Assembly: GCA_934636265.1 (NCBI GenBank)
Contig: CAKUAD010000032.1
Coordinates: 1-11,445 of the forward strand
Direction of reading: 5' to 3'
Length of the DNA stretch: 11,445 nt
DNA from: an uncultured Flavobacterium sp.
GTDB lineage: Bacteria > Bacteroidota > Bacteroidia > Flavobacteriales > Flavobacteriaceae
Positions 1 through 6,817 of the stretch are shown here, one piece after another. A program made the position numbers and the translations under genes. Position 1 is the first letter of the stretch. Every line of letters begins with the position of its first letter. Under the pieces are notes generated by a model that had not been told where the DNA came from, did not search any database, and saw only the letters and a list, made by a program, of their open reading frames with translations.

Positions 1-268
1 ACGTCGAGGTGCGCGCCTCCGAGGGCAAAACGCGCCGCGAAAGGCGTTCGTCGTCCGAGAGCATGCTTACTTCTTTCTCGGTGGTAAGGATTTCATAAAA
101 GCGAATGTTTCCGCCGCCGTCGGACTGACGGGTCAGAATTTCGTACGGTCGGGTATCGACACTAGCCGGAGCCTTGGCCGATGTGCAGCCAAGCGCCACC
201 AATCCTGCCAGGCTAAAGATTAACCTGCTGGCGGTTGTCCTGAATGGCTTTTTGATAGAGATCTTCAT
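1..268 (-). CDS. Partial exported lipoprotein, possibly PrcB-like
   Basis: This reading frame is open from an ATG at 268 to the left window edge, so only about the first 89 residues are visible. The N-terminus looks like a lipoprotein signal: a basic start (K2, K6, K7, R10, R15), a hydrophobic core at about residues 16-26, then Leu-Gly-Cys with the candidate lipidated Cys at 28. The -3 residue is Ala rather than the preferred Leu or Val. No acidic residues follow the Cys, so the usual Bacteroidota surface-export tag is not evident. The mature part begins with a segment (YEIL, then a Gly-rich turn, then FYEILTT and an acidic helix) that reminds me of the PrcB-type domain; that is recall, not a search. 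The start lies inside bshA, overlapping it by 56 bases in another frame, which implies translational coupling. A start closer to the bshA stop would lose the signal peptide. Confidence 0.6.
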   Translation of the reverse strand, partial: MKISIKKPFRTTASRLIFSLAGLVALGCTSAKAPASVDTRPYEILTRQSDGGGNIRFYEILTTEKEVSMLSDDERLSRRVLPSEARTST

Positions 269-1361
269 ATAGCGGGAGAATGTTGTGAATGTCAAATTGT
301 TTGGCCACGCCATACGCATTAGCTTTGTATTGTTTGAGTAGTTCGTCGTCCTTTAGCATCCGGATGGCATGGGCGGCCATCGAGTCAACATCACCCACAT
401 CGCTGAGATGTCCGGAAATACCTTCAAAATTCACCTCGGGAAGGCCGCCGCTGTTGCTCGAAACTACTGGAACGCCCCAAGCCATGGCTTCAAGGGCAGC
501 CAGACCAAAACTCTCTGTTTCCGACGGCAAAAGGAACAAATCAGAATAACTTAGGATTTTGTCAATCTCGTTGCTGTTTCCAAAAAAGATGACTTTGTCG
601 GTAATGCCCAAGTCGCGGCAAAGCTGTTCGGCTTTTTCCTTTTCAGGACCGTCGCCCACCATCATCAGGCGCGATGGAACCTGCTGCTGAATTTTGTAAA
701 AGATGCGGATGATATCGGGAATCCGTTTTACCCGCCTAAAATTGCTGATGTGCGTGATGATGCGCTCCTCAGGCCTGGCCATGACCGATCGGCGGCAAAC
801 CAGATCAGGAGCGGCAACGCTTTTGTCGAGCTCTATAAAGTTGGGGATGACGTGAATATCCTTGGTTACGTCAAAATACTTGTACGTTTCGTCCTTTAAA
901 TTTTGGGATACCGCCGTGACCACGTCTGACTTGTTGATGCTAAAAGTTACCGCGGGCTTGTAATACGGGTGATTGCCTACCAACGTGATGTCGGTGCCGT
1001 GAAGCGTAGTGACCATCGGAATAAAAATCCCTTCGTCGGCCAACATCTGTTTGGCCATGTAACCGGCATAAGCGTGCGGAATGGCGTAATGCACATGCAG
1101 CAGTTCAATTCCGTACAGCTTGACCATATCGACCAGCTTGCTCGACAATGCCAGTTCATACGGCTGGTAGTGAAACAGCGGGTACTCCGGCACATTGACT
1201 TCGTGAAAGTAGACGTGCTCGGCCAAAAGCGAAAGACGAACGGGCTGGCTGTAGGTGATAAAGTGGATCTCGTGTCCGCGGCGGGCGAGTTCAAGGCCCA
1301 GTTCGGTGGCGACGACCCCGCTACCGCCAAAGGTAGGATAACAAACTATCGCAATTTTCAT
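213..1361 (-). CDS. bshA: BshA, N-acetyl-alpha-D-glucosaminyl L-malate synthase
   Basis: BshA is a cytoplasmic GT4 glycosyltransferase. It joins GlcNAc from UDP-GlcNAc to L-malate, the first step of bacillithiol synthesis. The 382-residue length is normal for the family. The N-terminus has the diagnostic CYPTFGGSG loop (residues 7-15) followed by ATELG and HEIHFIT, very close to the Bacillus enzyme. HGTD is at 121-124. The C-terminal Rossmann half carries the GT4 donor-site motif ESFGLAALE, with the E-x7-E pair at E283 and E291, followed by GVPVVSS. The ATG at 1361 places the conserved MKIAIVCYP directly at the start. It follows the GH3 fusion gene by 33 bases and overlaps the downstream lipoprotein gene. 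bshB (deacetylase) and bshC (cysteine ligase) are not in this window, so the pathway must be completed elsewhere. A generic GT4 enzyme is the alternative, but the N-terminal signature makes BshA by far the best fit. Confidence 0.95.
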   Translation of the reverse strand: MKIAIVCYPTFGGSGVVATELGLELARRGHEIHFITYSQPVRLSLLAEHVYFHEVNVPEYPLFHYQPYELALSSKLVDMVKLYGIELLHVHYAIPHAYAGYMAKQMLADEGIFIPMVTTLHGTDITLVGNHPYYKPAVTFSINKSDVVTAVSQNLKDETYKYFDVTKDIHVIPNFIELDKSVAAPDLVCRRSVMARPEERIITHISNFRRVKRIPDIIRIFYKIQQQVPSRLMMVGDGPEKEKAEQLCRDLGITDKVIFFGNSNEIDKILSYSDLFLLPSETESFGLAALEAMAWGVPVVSSNSGGLPEVNFEGISGHLSDVGDVDSMAAHAIRMLKDDELLKQYKANAYGVAKQFDIHNILPLYEDLYQKAIQDNRQQVNL

Positions 1362-1394
1362 ACGGGCGATTTGGATAAAATTAAGGAAAAACGG

Positions 1395-4307
1395 CTAGGG
1401 TTGCAAAATAGCCTGCTGGATGATTTTCTGGATGTCCTCGCGGATGTTCTCCTTTGACAGTGTATTGGGCGCATTGGCATCCGGGAACGTGCGGTTGGAA
1501 AGGAAAACGTACACGATTCCGGTTTTTGGATCAGCCCAAGCCATGGTTCCCGTAAATCCGGTGTGACCAAAACTCTCGGGCGAAACGCATCCGCAGGTTG
1601 GCCCGGGAGTTCCAGGCAGCTGAGGCTTGTCAAACCCTACGCCCCTCCTGTTTCCGTCGGTACAATAGTAGCAGGTGTTGAAAGCGTCAAAAGCTTCGGC
1701 CGAAAAATACCGCTGTTTACCGTAGCTTCCCTTTTGCAAAAAGAGTTGCATCATCTTGGCTACGTCCATCGCGTTTGAAAACAGTCCCGCATGTCCGGCC
1801 ACACCGCCTTCCATCGCAGCTTCCATATCGTGCACGTAACCCTGAAGCACCTGTCGGCGAAAATACTTGTCGTCCTCGGTGGGTGCAATCACACTCATGT
1901 CAAACTTGTGAAGCGGATTGTACAGCGTATAACTCATCCCCATAGGTGCAAAAAACCGCTCGGCCGACAAGGCGTCAAATCTCCCGGCATTGACCCGCTC
2001 CACAAAGCGCTCCATGATGATAAAGGCAAAATCACTGTACTTGTATTGCTTTTTGGGAAGGAGTTTGCTTTGGGCGATGAATTTCAGGATCGTATCGTTG
2101 TAATCGTCGCGGATGTAAAGATTTTCGGCCACCTGTGTGGTATACCCGGGTTCATATCGCTGTCGGTAATACTGCGCCAAAGGCATACCCACCGAGTCGA
2201 GCGTCTTTTTGTAAAAAGGCTCCCAGGGCTGCAGGCGGGCGTAATGTGAGAGGAGTTCCTTGACTGAAATGTCTTTTTTGTCGGTTTGGGCAAACTCAGG
2301 CAGCAACTCGCCCAACTTGGAACTCAAGGATAGTGTTCCCTTGTCATAGGCCTGAAGCACATGCGGCATCGTGGCCATGATTTTGGTGAGCGATGCTACA
2401 TCGTACAAATCAGAATTCTGGACTTTTTGGGCAAACTCGCCGTAAACCTGGCGGCCAAATGATTTTTGGTAGATGACTTTGCCGTTGCGGGCCACCAAAA
2501 CCTGTGCGCCGGGCGTCATTTTTTGATCGACGGCCCGCTGTGCAACCAAGTCAATCCTGGACATCACCAAGCTGCTCATCCCGACGTTCTCCGGCAAGGC
2601 AAAACCAAGAACGTCGAGCGCTTCGGTAGTGAGACCGTAATTTACGGGGTATTGCTTGCCTATCGAAACCGGCAGCTTGCCCTTGGCTCCCACCGCTCCA
2701 AAAATAATCTGTGCCGACACGTTTTGCGCCACCTCTGAGTTTTGATATGAAAGGACAACCGCCTCAAATCCGTCCCAGTTTTTAATGGGCAACAGCGTGT
2801 AAGGCTTGGCAAAAACGTCCAAAATGACCTGATTGTACTTGGCAATGGAGTCCAATCGCGCGAGCTCGACATTGGTAAAATCGTGTTTTTTCCAGGCGCC
2901 GTCGGCCTTGTGAAAGCCCACAATCACCTTGGTAAACGGCCTCAACCGCACCAGCAGACTATCGGTGTTGTCTTCCGTTATCTCAACCACCTCGGTATAT
3001 TTTTGCAACGTCGACAAAAACGGTGTGTGCAAATCGTCGCCCATTTTGACGTAGGCGATTTTCTGTCGTTCAAGGTTTTTAAGCGGAAGGAGATTGCGCT
3101 CGTTTTTGAGTACCGTCACCGCGTTCTCGTAGAGTTCGTACTGGAGCGCTCGGTCTTGCGGACTGTTGAGGTCCTGATGCAGGTGAATGGTCTCGATGGG
3201 TTTGTAATGGTTAAGCCCTACCTTGTACTTGTATCGCAGGATTTTCTTGACCGAATGTTCCAATCGCTTGTATGGGATGATCGAATCGTTAAGTGCTTCG
3301 CAGATTTTATCAACGGCCAGCGGAACATTCTCGGCAAACAGCAGGATGTCATTCCCGGCGGCAAAAGCCTCAAGTTCAATCTCTCCCGGCTGCTTAAAGT
3401 TGCTGGCGCCCTTCATGTTGAGCGCATCGGTAAAGACCAATCCCTTAAAACCCATTTCTTTTTGCAGGATGTTGCTTATCACATTGTACGACAGTGAGGA
3501 CGGATACGCCTCACGAGATTCCATGGCGGGAACTTCAAGGTGCGCCACCATAACCGACGGCAATCCCTCGGCAAACATCTTTTTGTATGGATACAACTCG
3601 ACATCGTCAAGCCGATACCGGGAAAAGTTGACTACGGGAAGGGTGTGGTGGGAGTCGGTCGAGGTATCGCCGTGTCCGGGAAAGTGCTTTCCTGTGGCAA
3701 AAACGCCCTGGCTGTGGATGCCGTGCATTAGTTCGACGGCGCGCGCGGTGACGTTTTCCTTGTCCTCGCCAAATGACCGGTTGCCGATAATCGGGTTTTT
3801 GGGATTGGTGTTGATGTCCAGAACAGGGGCAAAATTAAAATGGATGCCCATCCGTTTGGCCTGCCTTCCGTAAGCAACGCCAACCTTGTTGATCAGGTCG
3901 ATGTCCTGGATGGCGCCAAGTGTCATGTTCCACGGAAAGCGTCCTACCGAGTCCAGGCGCATGGCCAGGCCCCATTCGGCATCAATCCCTATAAAAAGCG
4001 GAACCTTGGCCATCGACTGGTAGCGGTTGGTCAGGCGTGCTTGTCTGCCCGGTCCGCCCTGAAAGAAAATCACCCCGCCTACGCGATGGGTTTTTACCAG
4101 TGTCTCAATCGATCTGACGTGCGACGAATCCTTATTGGAATAGGCGGCCACCATAAACAACTGCCCTATCTTGTCCTCGAGTGCCATCTGATTGTAAACA
4201 CTGTCAACCCAGGCGGCTTCCTTTTTTTCAGAAACCGAAAAGTGATCGCGTTTAAACTGAGCCCACGCGACGTGTCCGCATAAGAGCAACAGAATCAGAT
4301 ACCTCAT
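1395..4307 (-). CDS. Exported GH3 beta-N-acetylhexosaminidase fused to serine beta-lactamase-fold hydrolase
   Basis: With the ATG at 4307 the protein has 970 residues and opens with a signal peptide (MRYLILLLLCGHVAWA, then Q). That ATG follows the upstream stop by one base, whereas the in-frame ATG at 4337 would bury the signal. The N-terminal half is glycoside hydrolase family 3 of NagZ type: KHFPGHG at 207-213, the Asp/His pair D218 and H220 in DSH, and the predicted nucleophile D294 in FTDALNM. A GH3 C-terminal-like domain spans about 390-560. From about 580 on it is a class C beta-lactamase/S12-type hydrolase: SLTK (S639 and K642), YSD (757-759) and HTG (915-917). NagZ enzymes remove GlcNAc from muropeptides; S12 enzymes often act on D-amino-acid peptides or esters. 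A periplasmic or surface role in cell-wall turnover is inferred. Cysteines 879, 882, 905 and 907 lie just before HTG and may form disulfides. This fusion is common in Bacteroidota. Confidence 0.9.
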   Translation of the reverse strand: MRYLILLLLCGHVAWAQFKRDHFSVSEKKEAAWVDSVYNQMALEDKIGQLFMVAAYSNKDSSHVRSIETLVKTHRVGGVIFFQGGPGRQARLTNRYQSMAKVPLFIGIDAEWGLAMRLDSVGRFPWNMTLGAIQDIDLINKVGVAYGRQAKRMGIHFNFAPVLDINTNPKNPIIGNRSFGEDKENVTARAVELMHGIHSQGVFATGKHFPGHGDTSTDSHHTLPVVNFSRYRLDDVELYPYKKMFAEGLPSVMVAHLEVPAMESREAYPSSLSYNVISNILQKEMGFKGLVFTDALNMKGASNFKQPGEIELEAFAAGNDILLFAENVPLAVDKICEALNDSIIPYKRLEHSVKKILRYKYKVGLNHYKPIETIHLHQDLNSPQDRALQYELYENAVTVLKNERNLLPLKNLERQKIAYVKMGDDLHTPFLSTLQKYTEVVEITEDNTDSLLVRLRPFTKVIVGFHKADGAWKKHDFTNVELARLDSIAKYNQVILDVFAKPYTLLPIKNWDGFEAVVLSYQNSEVAQNVSAQIIFGAVGAKGKLPVSIGKQYPVNYGLTTEALDVLGFALPENVGMSSLVMSRIDLVAQRAVDQKMTPGAQVLVARNGKVIYQKSFGRQVYGEFAQKVQNSDLYDVASLTKIMATMPHVLQAYDKGTLSLSSKLGELLPEFAQTDKKDISVKELLSHYARLQPWEPFYKKTLDSVGMPLAQYYRQRYEPGYTTQVAENLYIRDDYNDTILKFIAQSKLLPKKQYKYSDFAFIIMERFVERVNAGRFDALSAERFFAPMGMSYTLYNPLHKFDMSVIAPTEDDKYFRRQVLQGYVHDMEAAMEGGVAGHAGLFSNAMDVAKMMQLFLQKGSYGKQRYFSAEAFDAFNTCYYCTDGNRRGVGFDKPQLPGTPGPTCGCVSPESFGHTGFTGTMAWADPKTGIVYVFLSNRTFPDANAPNTLSKENIREDIQKIIQQAILQP

Positions 4308-4308
4308 G

Positions 4309-4791
4309 TCAAAAAAATCGGCTGTGCCAACTGTCAATTGCAGGAACTTCCCAGTATTCGCGCCACTCCCCCACGGTATTCACCAAGTTGTTGAACACAA
4401 TGGTGTTGCCGGAAACGGCCTTGTCTTTGGCCATTTTCTTAAAGTCGGCCAAGGGTTTGTGCGCGATGTGTTCGCCCAGACGGTACGTAACGTTCATCTT
4501 GTCCATCAAATCAATACCATACTGTTGCTCAAGGCTTTGGATAAACCTCACCGAATCATCGATGGAACAACCTGTTGCAGGCTGCCATTCCTGATCGACG
4601 GCCAGAATGATAAATCTATTGTACATCACCTGATAAGACGCCTTTAAACCGGTGCCGTGCGCCTGCCAGCCATCGACATACTCAAGGACGGCCCGGTCAA
4701 TTTTTGCGGTTTCCTCGTCGGTGAGTTTGCGGTTGGACTGGTAAATCCAAACGCGGGAATCGTCGGGTAAAGTATCAAATGGTACAAACAT
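4309..4791 (-). CDS. Conserved 160-residue protein of unknown function (often mislabelled ABC transporter ATPase)
   Basis: I recognise this as a small family widespread in flavobacteria that databases often call 'ABC transporter ATPase'. The sequence does not support that label: there is no Walker A, no LSGGQ signature and no Walker B, and 160 residues is too short for an ABC nucleotide-binding domain. It starts MFVPFDTLPDDSRVWIYQ, lacks a signal peptide or membrane segment, and is probably cytoplasmic. Visible features are an acidic helix at about 23-40, a strand-rich middle with FIILAVD (60-66), one Cys (C75), and a Trp/Tyr-rich end (EWREYW). The ATG at 4791 is one base after the stop of the gene before it, and the stop is one base before the ATG of the GH3 fusion gene, so all three are almost certainly co-transcribed and perhaps translationally coupled. 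Molecular function is unknown. Confidence 0.85.
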   Translation of the reverse strand: MFVPFDTLPDDSRVWIYQSNRKLTDEETAKIDRAVLEYVDGWQAHGTGLKASYQVMYNRFIILAVDQEWQPATGCSIDDSVRFIQSLEQQYGIDLMDKMNVTYRLGEHIAHKPLADFKKMAKDKAVSGNTIVFNNLVNTVGEWREYWEVPAIDSWHSRFF

Positions 4792-4792
4792 A

Positions 4793-5380
4793 TTACTTTG
4801 AAAGTGCAGTTAGAATTTTAAAAGTGCGAAATTCCCTGATTTTAGGATCGTACAATTCCGTCTCGCTGTACGACGCCGTGACGCGGTCACCCTTTTTGAT
4901 TTTGCCTTCGGTTAAAAGTGATGCACCCGCAAAATGGTAAAACAGCAACATCGAGAACTTTTTGCCCTGGTCGTCCTTTATTTCCAGAACCATAAACTGA
5001 TCGGTCTTGACTTCCAGTACCGATCCGCTTACACTAATGTCGGACATCTCGGCGAATTCATCCTCAAACGCACCACTCTCAGCAAGCGTCATGATGATTT
5101 CCGGACAGGTTTCCATCATTTTGATCCCGATTTCGGCAGCAACCGGCTCAAATCCTTCGGCATCCGATATCGATACCTGAAGGTGCGGCGGCATCTCATT
5201 CTTGTGTGCCGAATAAGCCTTGACCATACACAAACCCAATTGGATGTCGGTGATTTTCTGGTTTGTGGCATTTAGGTTCGACACGCAGTCGCAGGTTTCA
5301 TTGGCCACAACGGTGACCGCGTCCTGCGCACTGACCAAACCGACGCCCAGCATCAGGGCAAGCGTAAAATATTTCTTCAT
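4793..5380 (-). CDS. Exported four-cysteine protein of unknown function
   Basis: The 195-residue product starts with a clear Sec signal peptide: MKK, a hydrophobic core, and VSA at 16-18 before QDAV, so it should reach the periplasm or beyond. There is no Cys at the cleavage site, so it is not a lipoprotein. The mature protein has exactly four cysteines (C30, C32, C51, C92), all in its N-terminal helical half, a pattern consistent with two disulfides. The C-terminal part (about 115-195) alternates short hydrophobic and charged stretches and contains KKGDRVTASYSE, which suggests a small beta-barrel, possibly OB-like; this is a guess from pattern. The ATG at 5380 overlaps the stop of the CCG Fe-S gene by one base (TAATG), and the stop is one base before the next ATG. 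Function is unknown. Co-expression with an Fe-S redox protein may be meaningful or may simply reflect the operon. Confidence 0.85.
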   Translation of the reverse strand: MKKYFTLALMLGVGLVSAQDAVTVVANETCDCVSNLNATNQKITDIQLGLCMVKAYSAHKNEMPPHLQVSISDAEGFEPVAAEIGIKMMETCPEIIMTLAESGAFEDEFAEMSDISVSGSVLEVKTDQFMVLEIKDDQGKKFSMLLFYHFAGASLLTEGKIKKGDRVTASYSETELYDPKIREFRTFKILTALSK

Positions 5381-6168
5381 TACAAGTCCTGTGCGTTTGC
5401 GATAAGTTCGGCAATGTCCAGAACCTTTACCTCTTGTTTTTCTTCGTGTTTTACGCCGTCAGTCAGCATGGTGTTGCAAAACGGACAACCGGCCGCAATG
5501 ACATCGGGCTTGAGCTCAAGCGCCTCCTGAGTACGCTCAATGTTGATTTCCTTGTTTCCGGGTTCGGCGTCCTTGAACATCTGCGCGCCACCCGCCCCGC
5601 AGCAAAGACCGTTGGCCCGGGAACGCTTCATCTCGACGAGTTCGGCATCCAGCTTTCGGATCAAATCGCGCGGCGCTTCATAGACGTTGTTGGCACGGCC
5701 AAGGTAACACGGGTCGTGAAATGTGATGCGCTTGCCCTTGAACTGACCTCCTTCAATACTGATCCGTCCCTGGTCGAGCAGCGATTTCAAAAACTCGGTG
5801 TGATGAATGACTTCATATTGTCCGCCAAGTTCAGGATATTCGTTCTTAAGCGTGTTAAAGCAATGCGGGCAAGCCGTTACGATTTTCTTGGCTTCGTAGG
5901 CGTTGAGCACCTGAATGTTCATCATGGCTTGCATCTGAAACAAAAATTCGTTTCCGGCACGTTTGGCGGGATCGCCTGTACAGCCTTCTTCAGTTCCCAA
6001 AACGGCAAACGACACGCCTGCCTGGTTAAGGATTTTTACAAATGCCTTGGTGATTTTCTTAGCACGATCGTCAAAACTGCCCGCGCAGCCTACCCAGAAC
6101 AAGACTTCCGGTTGCTTTCCTTCGGCCATCATTTCGGCCATTGTAGGTACTGTCAAAACTTCAGACAT
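5380..6168 (-). CDS. CCG-domain Fe-S protein, HdrB-like subunit of a heterodisulfide-reductase-like complex
   Basis: This cytoplasmic 262-residue protein has the two CCG-type cysteine-rich repeats found in HdrB, the C-terminal part of HdrD, LutA and GlpC. The first repeat has C28 (VGCAG), C63 in CTGD and C100-x2-C103. The second has C154 (DPCYLGR), the pair C189-C190 in CCGAGG and C228-x2-C231. In the Hdr family the second type holds a non-cubane 4Fe-4S cluster where disulfide chemistry occurs. The first repeat has CTG instead of CCG, which I recall as common in this subfamily, not as damage. There is no signal or membrane segment. The natural partner is the membrane 4Fe-4S protein at 6812-8149, since HdrB-type subunits take electrons from a HdrC-type ferredoxin module. 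The HAD-like gene sits between them. The ATG at 6168 is 25 bases after the HAD gene stop. The substrate is unknown. Confidence 0.9.
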   Translation of the reverse strand: MSEVLTVPTMAEMMAEGKQPEVLFWVGCAGSFDDRAKKITKAFVKILNQAGVSFAVLGTEEGCTGDPAKRAGNEFLFQMQAMMNIQVLNAYEAKKIVTACPHCFNTLKNEYPELGGQYEVIHHTEFLKSLLDQGRISIEGGQFKGKRITFHDPCYLGRANNVYEAPRDLIRKLDAELVEMKRSRANGLCCGAGGAQMFKDAEPGNKEINIERTQEALELKPDVIAAGCPFCNTMLTDGVKHEEKQEVKVLDIAELIANAQDL

Positions 6169-6193
6169 AATCTATCTTTTACGCCAGTGGCGA

Positions 6194-6640
6194 TTATTCG
6201 TGTTGACCGTCGTCAAAAACCTGAATCGTGACTTCCTTGTCAATCAATTCAGTGAATTTTCCTCGGTAGCGCGTCGCTTTTACCAAGTGATTGTCGATCC
6301 AGTGGTAATTGCCTCCGCGCGGTTTGCCCATGACCATGCCATGGTATTTGAATCCGTGCTTTTTGAGCCAGATTTCAGTGTATTCACGATGCGCCTCGGT
6401 CCGTGATGTGAAGAAGAAAATGATGTGTCCTTCATCATACCAGCGGTTCAAGGTTTCAAGCGCGTCGGGATAAACTTCGGCGGTGAGCATACGCTCCGGC
6501 TCTTCATTTGGGATGTCGTCGCAAATCGTCCCGTCAATGTCAATCAGGTAATTTTTGATTCCCTCCGGCAATATCGGGCTGATGTGCTTGCCGTTTTCAT
6601 ACGTTTCCTGCAAATTCTTCTCAATGTCTTTCGCTTCCAT
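6194..6640 (-). CDS. Small HAD-like hydrolase family protein
   Basis: This 148-residue soluble protein shows the core of a HAD phosphatase without a cap domain. Motif I is LIDIDGT, with D34 and D36 as the candidate nucleophile and acid. Motif II is the FFFTSR segment with T78/S79. A later basic and acidic stretch, KPRGGNYHWIDN (106-117), offers K106 and D116 for the phosphate/Mg site, and VFDDG sits at the C-terminus (141-145). Flavobacterial orthologues are, as I recall, sometimes named 'phosphoheptose isomerase', which these motifs do not support. The substrate cannot be told from sequence; a sugar phosphate or nucleotide is possible. It is the first gene after the 171-base AT-rich gap, so it may head its own transcript, and it separates the genes of the two Fe-S proteins. 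ATG at 6640, TAA at 6194-6196. Confidence 0.8.
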   Translation of the reverse strand: MEAKDIEKNLQETYENGKHISPILPEGIKNYLIDIDGTICDDIPNEEPERMLTAEVYPDALETLNRWYDEGHIIFFFTSRTEAHREYTEIWLKKHGFKYHGMVMGKPRGGNYHWIDNHLVKATRYRGKFTELIDKEVTIQVFDDGQHE

Positions 6641-6811
6641 CTTGTTTTCAATGTTTCATTAAAAACACCCTTACCCTCACATATAAGAGAATTTCTAAAA
6701 TCGTCTAAAATCAAAAGTCGAACGTCAAACGACCGCACGACAATCTCCTTGACCTTGTTTTAATTATTAACTGTTAATTACTAATTTTTTCTCGCTATTA
6801 ATTGTTAATTC
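6641..6811. other. AT-rich intergenic gap with degenerate repeats
   Basis: This is the largest gap between genes of the leftward run, lying between the stop of the membrane Fe-S gene and the start of the HAD gene. It holds a degenerate 7-base repeat tract (6699-6733) and a pair of imperfect 21-base direct repeats (6766-6817). I see no TAnnTTTG promoter core on the - strand and no convincing GC-rich terminator hairpin followed by T residues. If the HAD gene has its own promoter, it is not an obvious consensus one. No tRNA-like fold or credible small gene was noticed. Confidence 0.7.
6699..6733. repeat. Degenerate heptamer tandem repeat, five units
   Basis: Five consecutive 7-base units read on the + strand as AATCGTC, TAAAATC, AAAAGTC, GAACGTC and AAACGAC. 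All end in C and are approximately AAAAGTC. The period is strict but each unit differs from the consensus at one to four positions, so this may be a decayed array. Reading through it on the - strand yields Phe-Asp-Val-Arg-Leu-like spurious peptides. I recall similar strings between genes in other Bacteroidota, but could not check. Confidence 0.5.
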
Positions 6812-6817
6812 TCAATT
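6766..6817. repeat. Pair of imperfect 21-base AT-rich direct repeats
   Basis: Copy A is 6766-6786 and copy B is 6797-6817, starting 31 bases apart and identical at 17 of 21 positions. Both share the core ATTAAyTGTTAATT. The start of copy A, ATTAACTGTTAAT (6766-6778), is a perfect inverted repeat around a single T; copy B has one mismatch in the same arms. Copy B runs into the last codons and stop of the membrane Fe-S gene. It may be an AT-rich protein-binding site or simply low-complexity spacer. The high A+T content means such matches arise easily. Confidence 0.45.

Noticed and set aside
969..1457. + strand open frame of 162 codons opposite the start of bshA
   Set aside because: It is antisense to the conserved BshA N-terminus; composition looks like a shadow of the coding strand.
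4308..4337. Upstream ATG at 4337 for the GH3 fusion gene
   Set aside because: It would put ten polar residues before the signal peptide and overlap the preceding gene; the ATG at 4307 starts directly with the signal and sits one base after the previous stop.
5440..5470. Loss of one cysteine in the first CCG repeat (CTG at residues 63-65) as evidence of a broken Fe-S protein
   Set aside because: CTGD at this place is, from my knowledge, usual in this subfamily, and all cysteines of the second repeat are intact. The residue itself lies near 5974-5982, not in this C-terminal stretch.
6182..6192. Palindrome CGCCAGTGGCG after the HAD gene stop as a terminator
   Set aside because: Only a 4-5 base stem with a tiny loop and no T tract; the next gene starts 25 bases after the stop in a probable operon.
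5434..6231. Long + strand open frame of 265 codons opposite the CCG Fe-S gene
   Set aside because: It is antisense to a gene with unmistakable cysteine motifs; its product shows no recognisable domain and no plausible neighbours on that strand.
6544..6738. - strand frame of 64 codons spanning the gap and the start of the HAD gene
   Set aside because: It arises by reading through the heptamer repeat and then runs out of frame into the HAD gene; no coding character.
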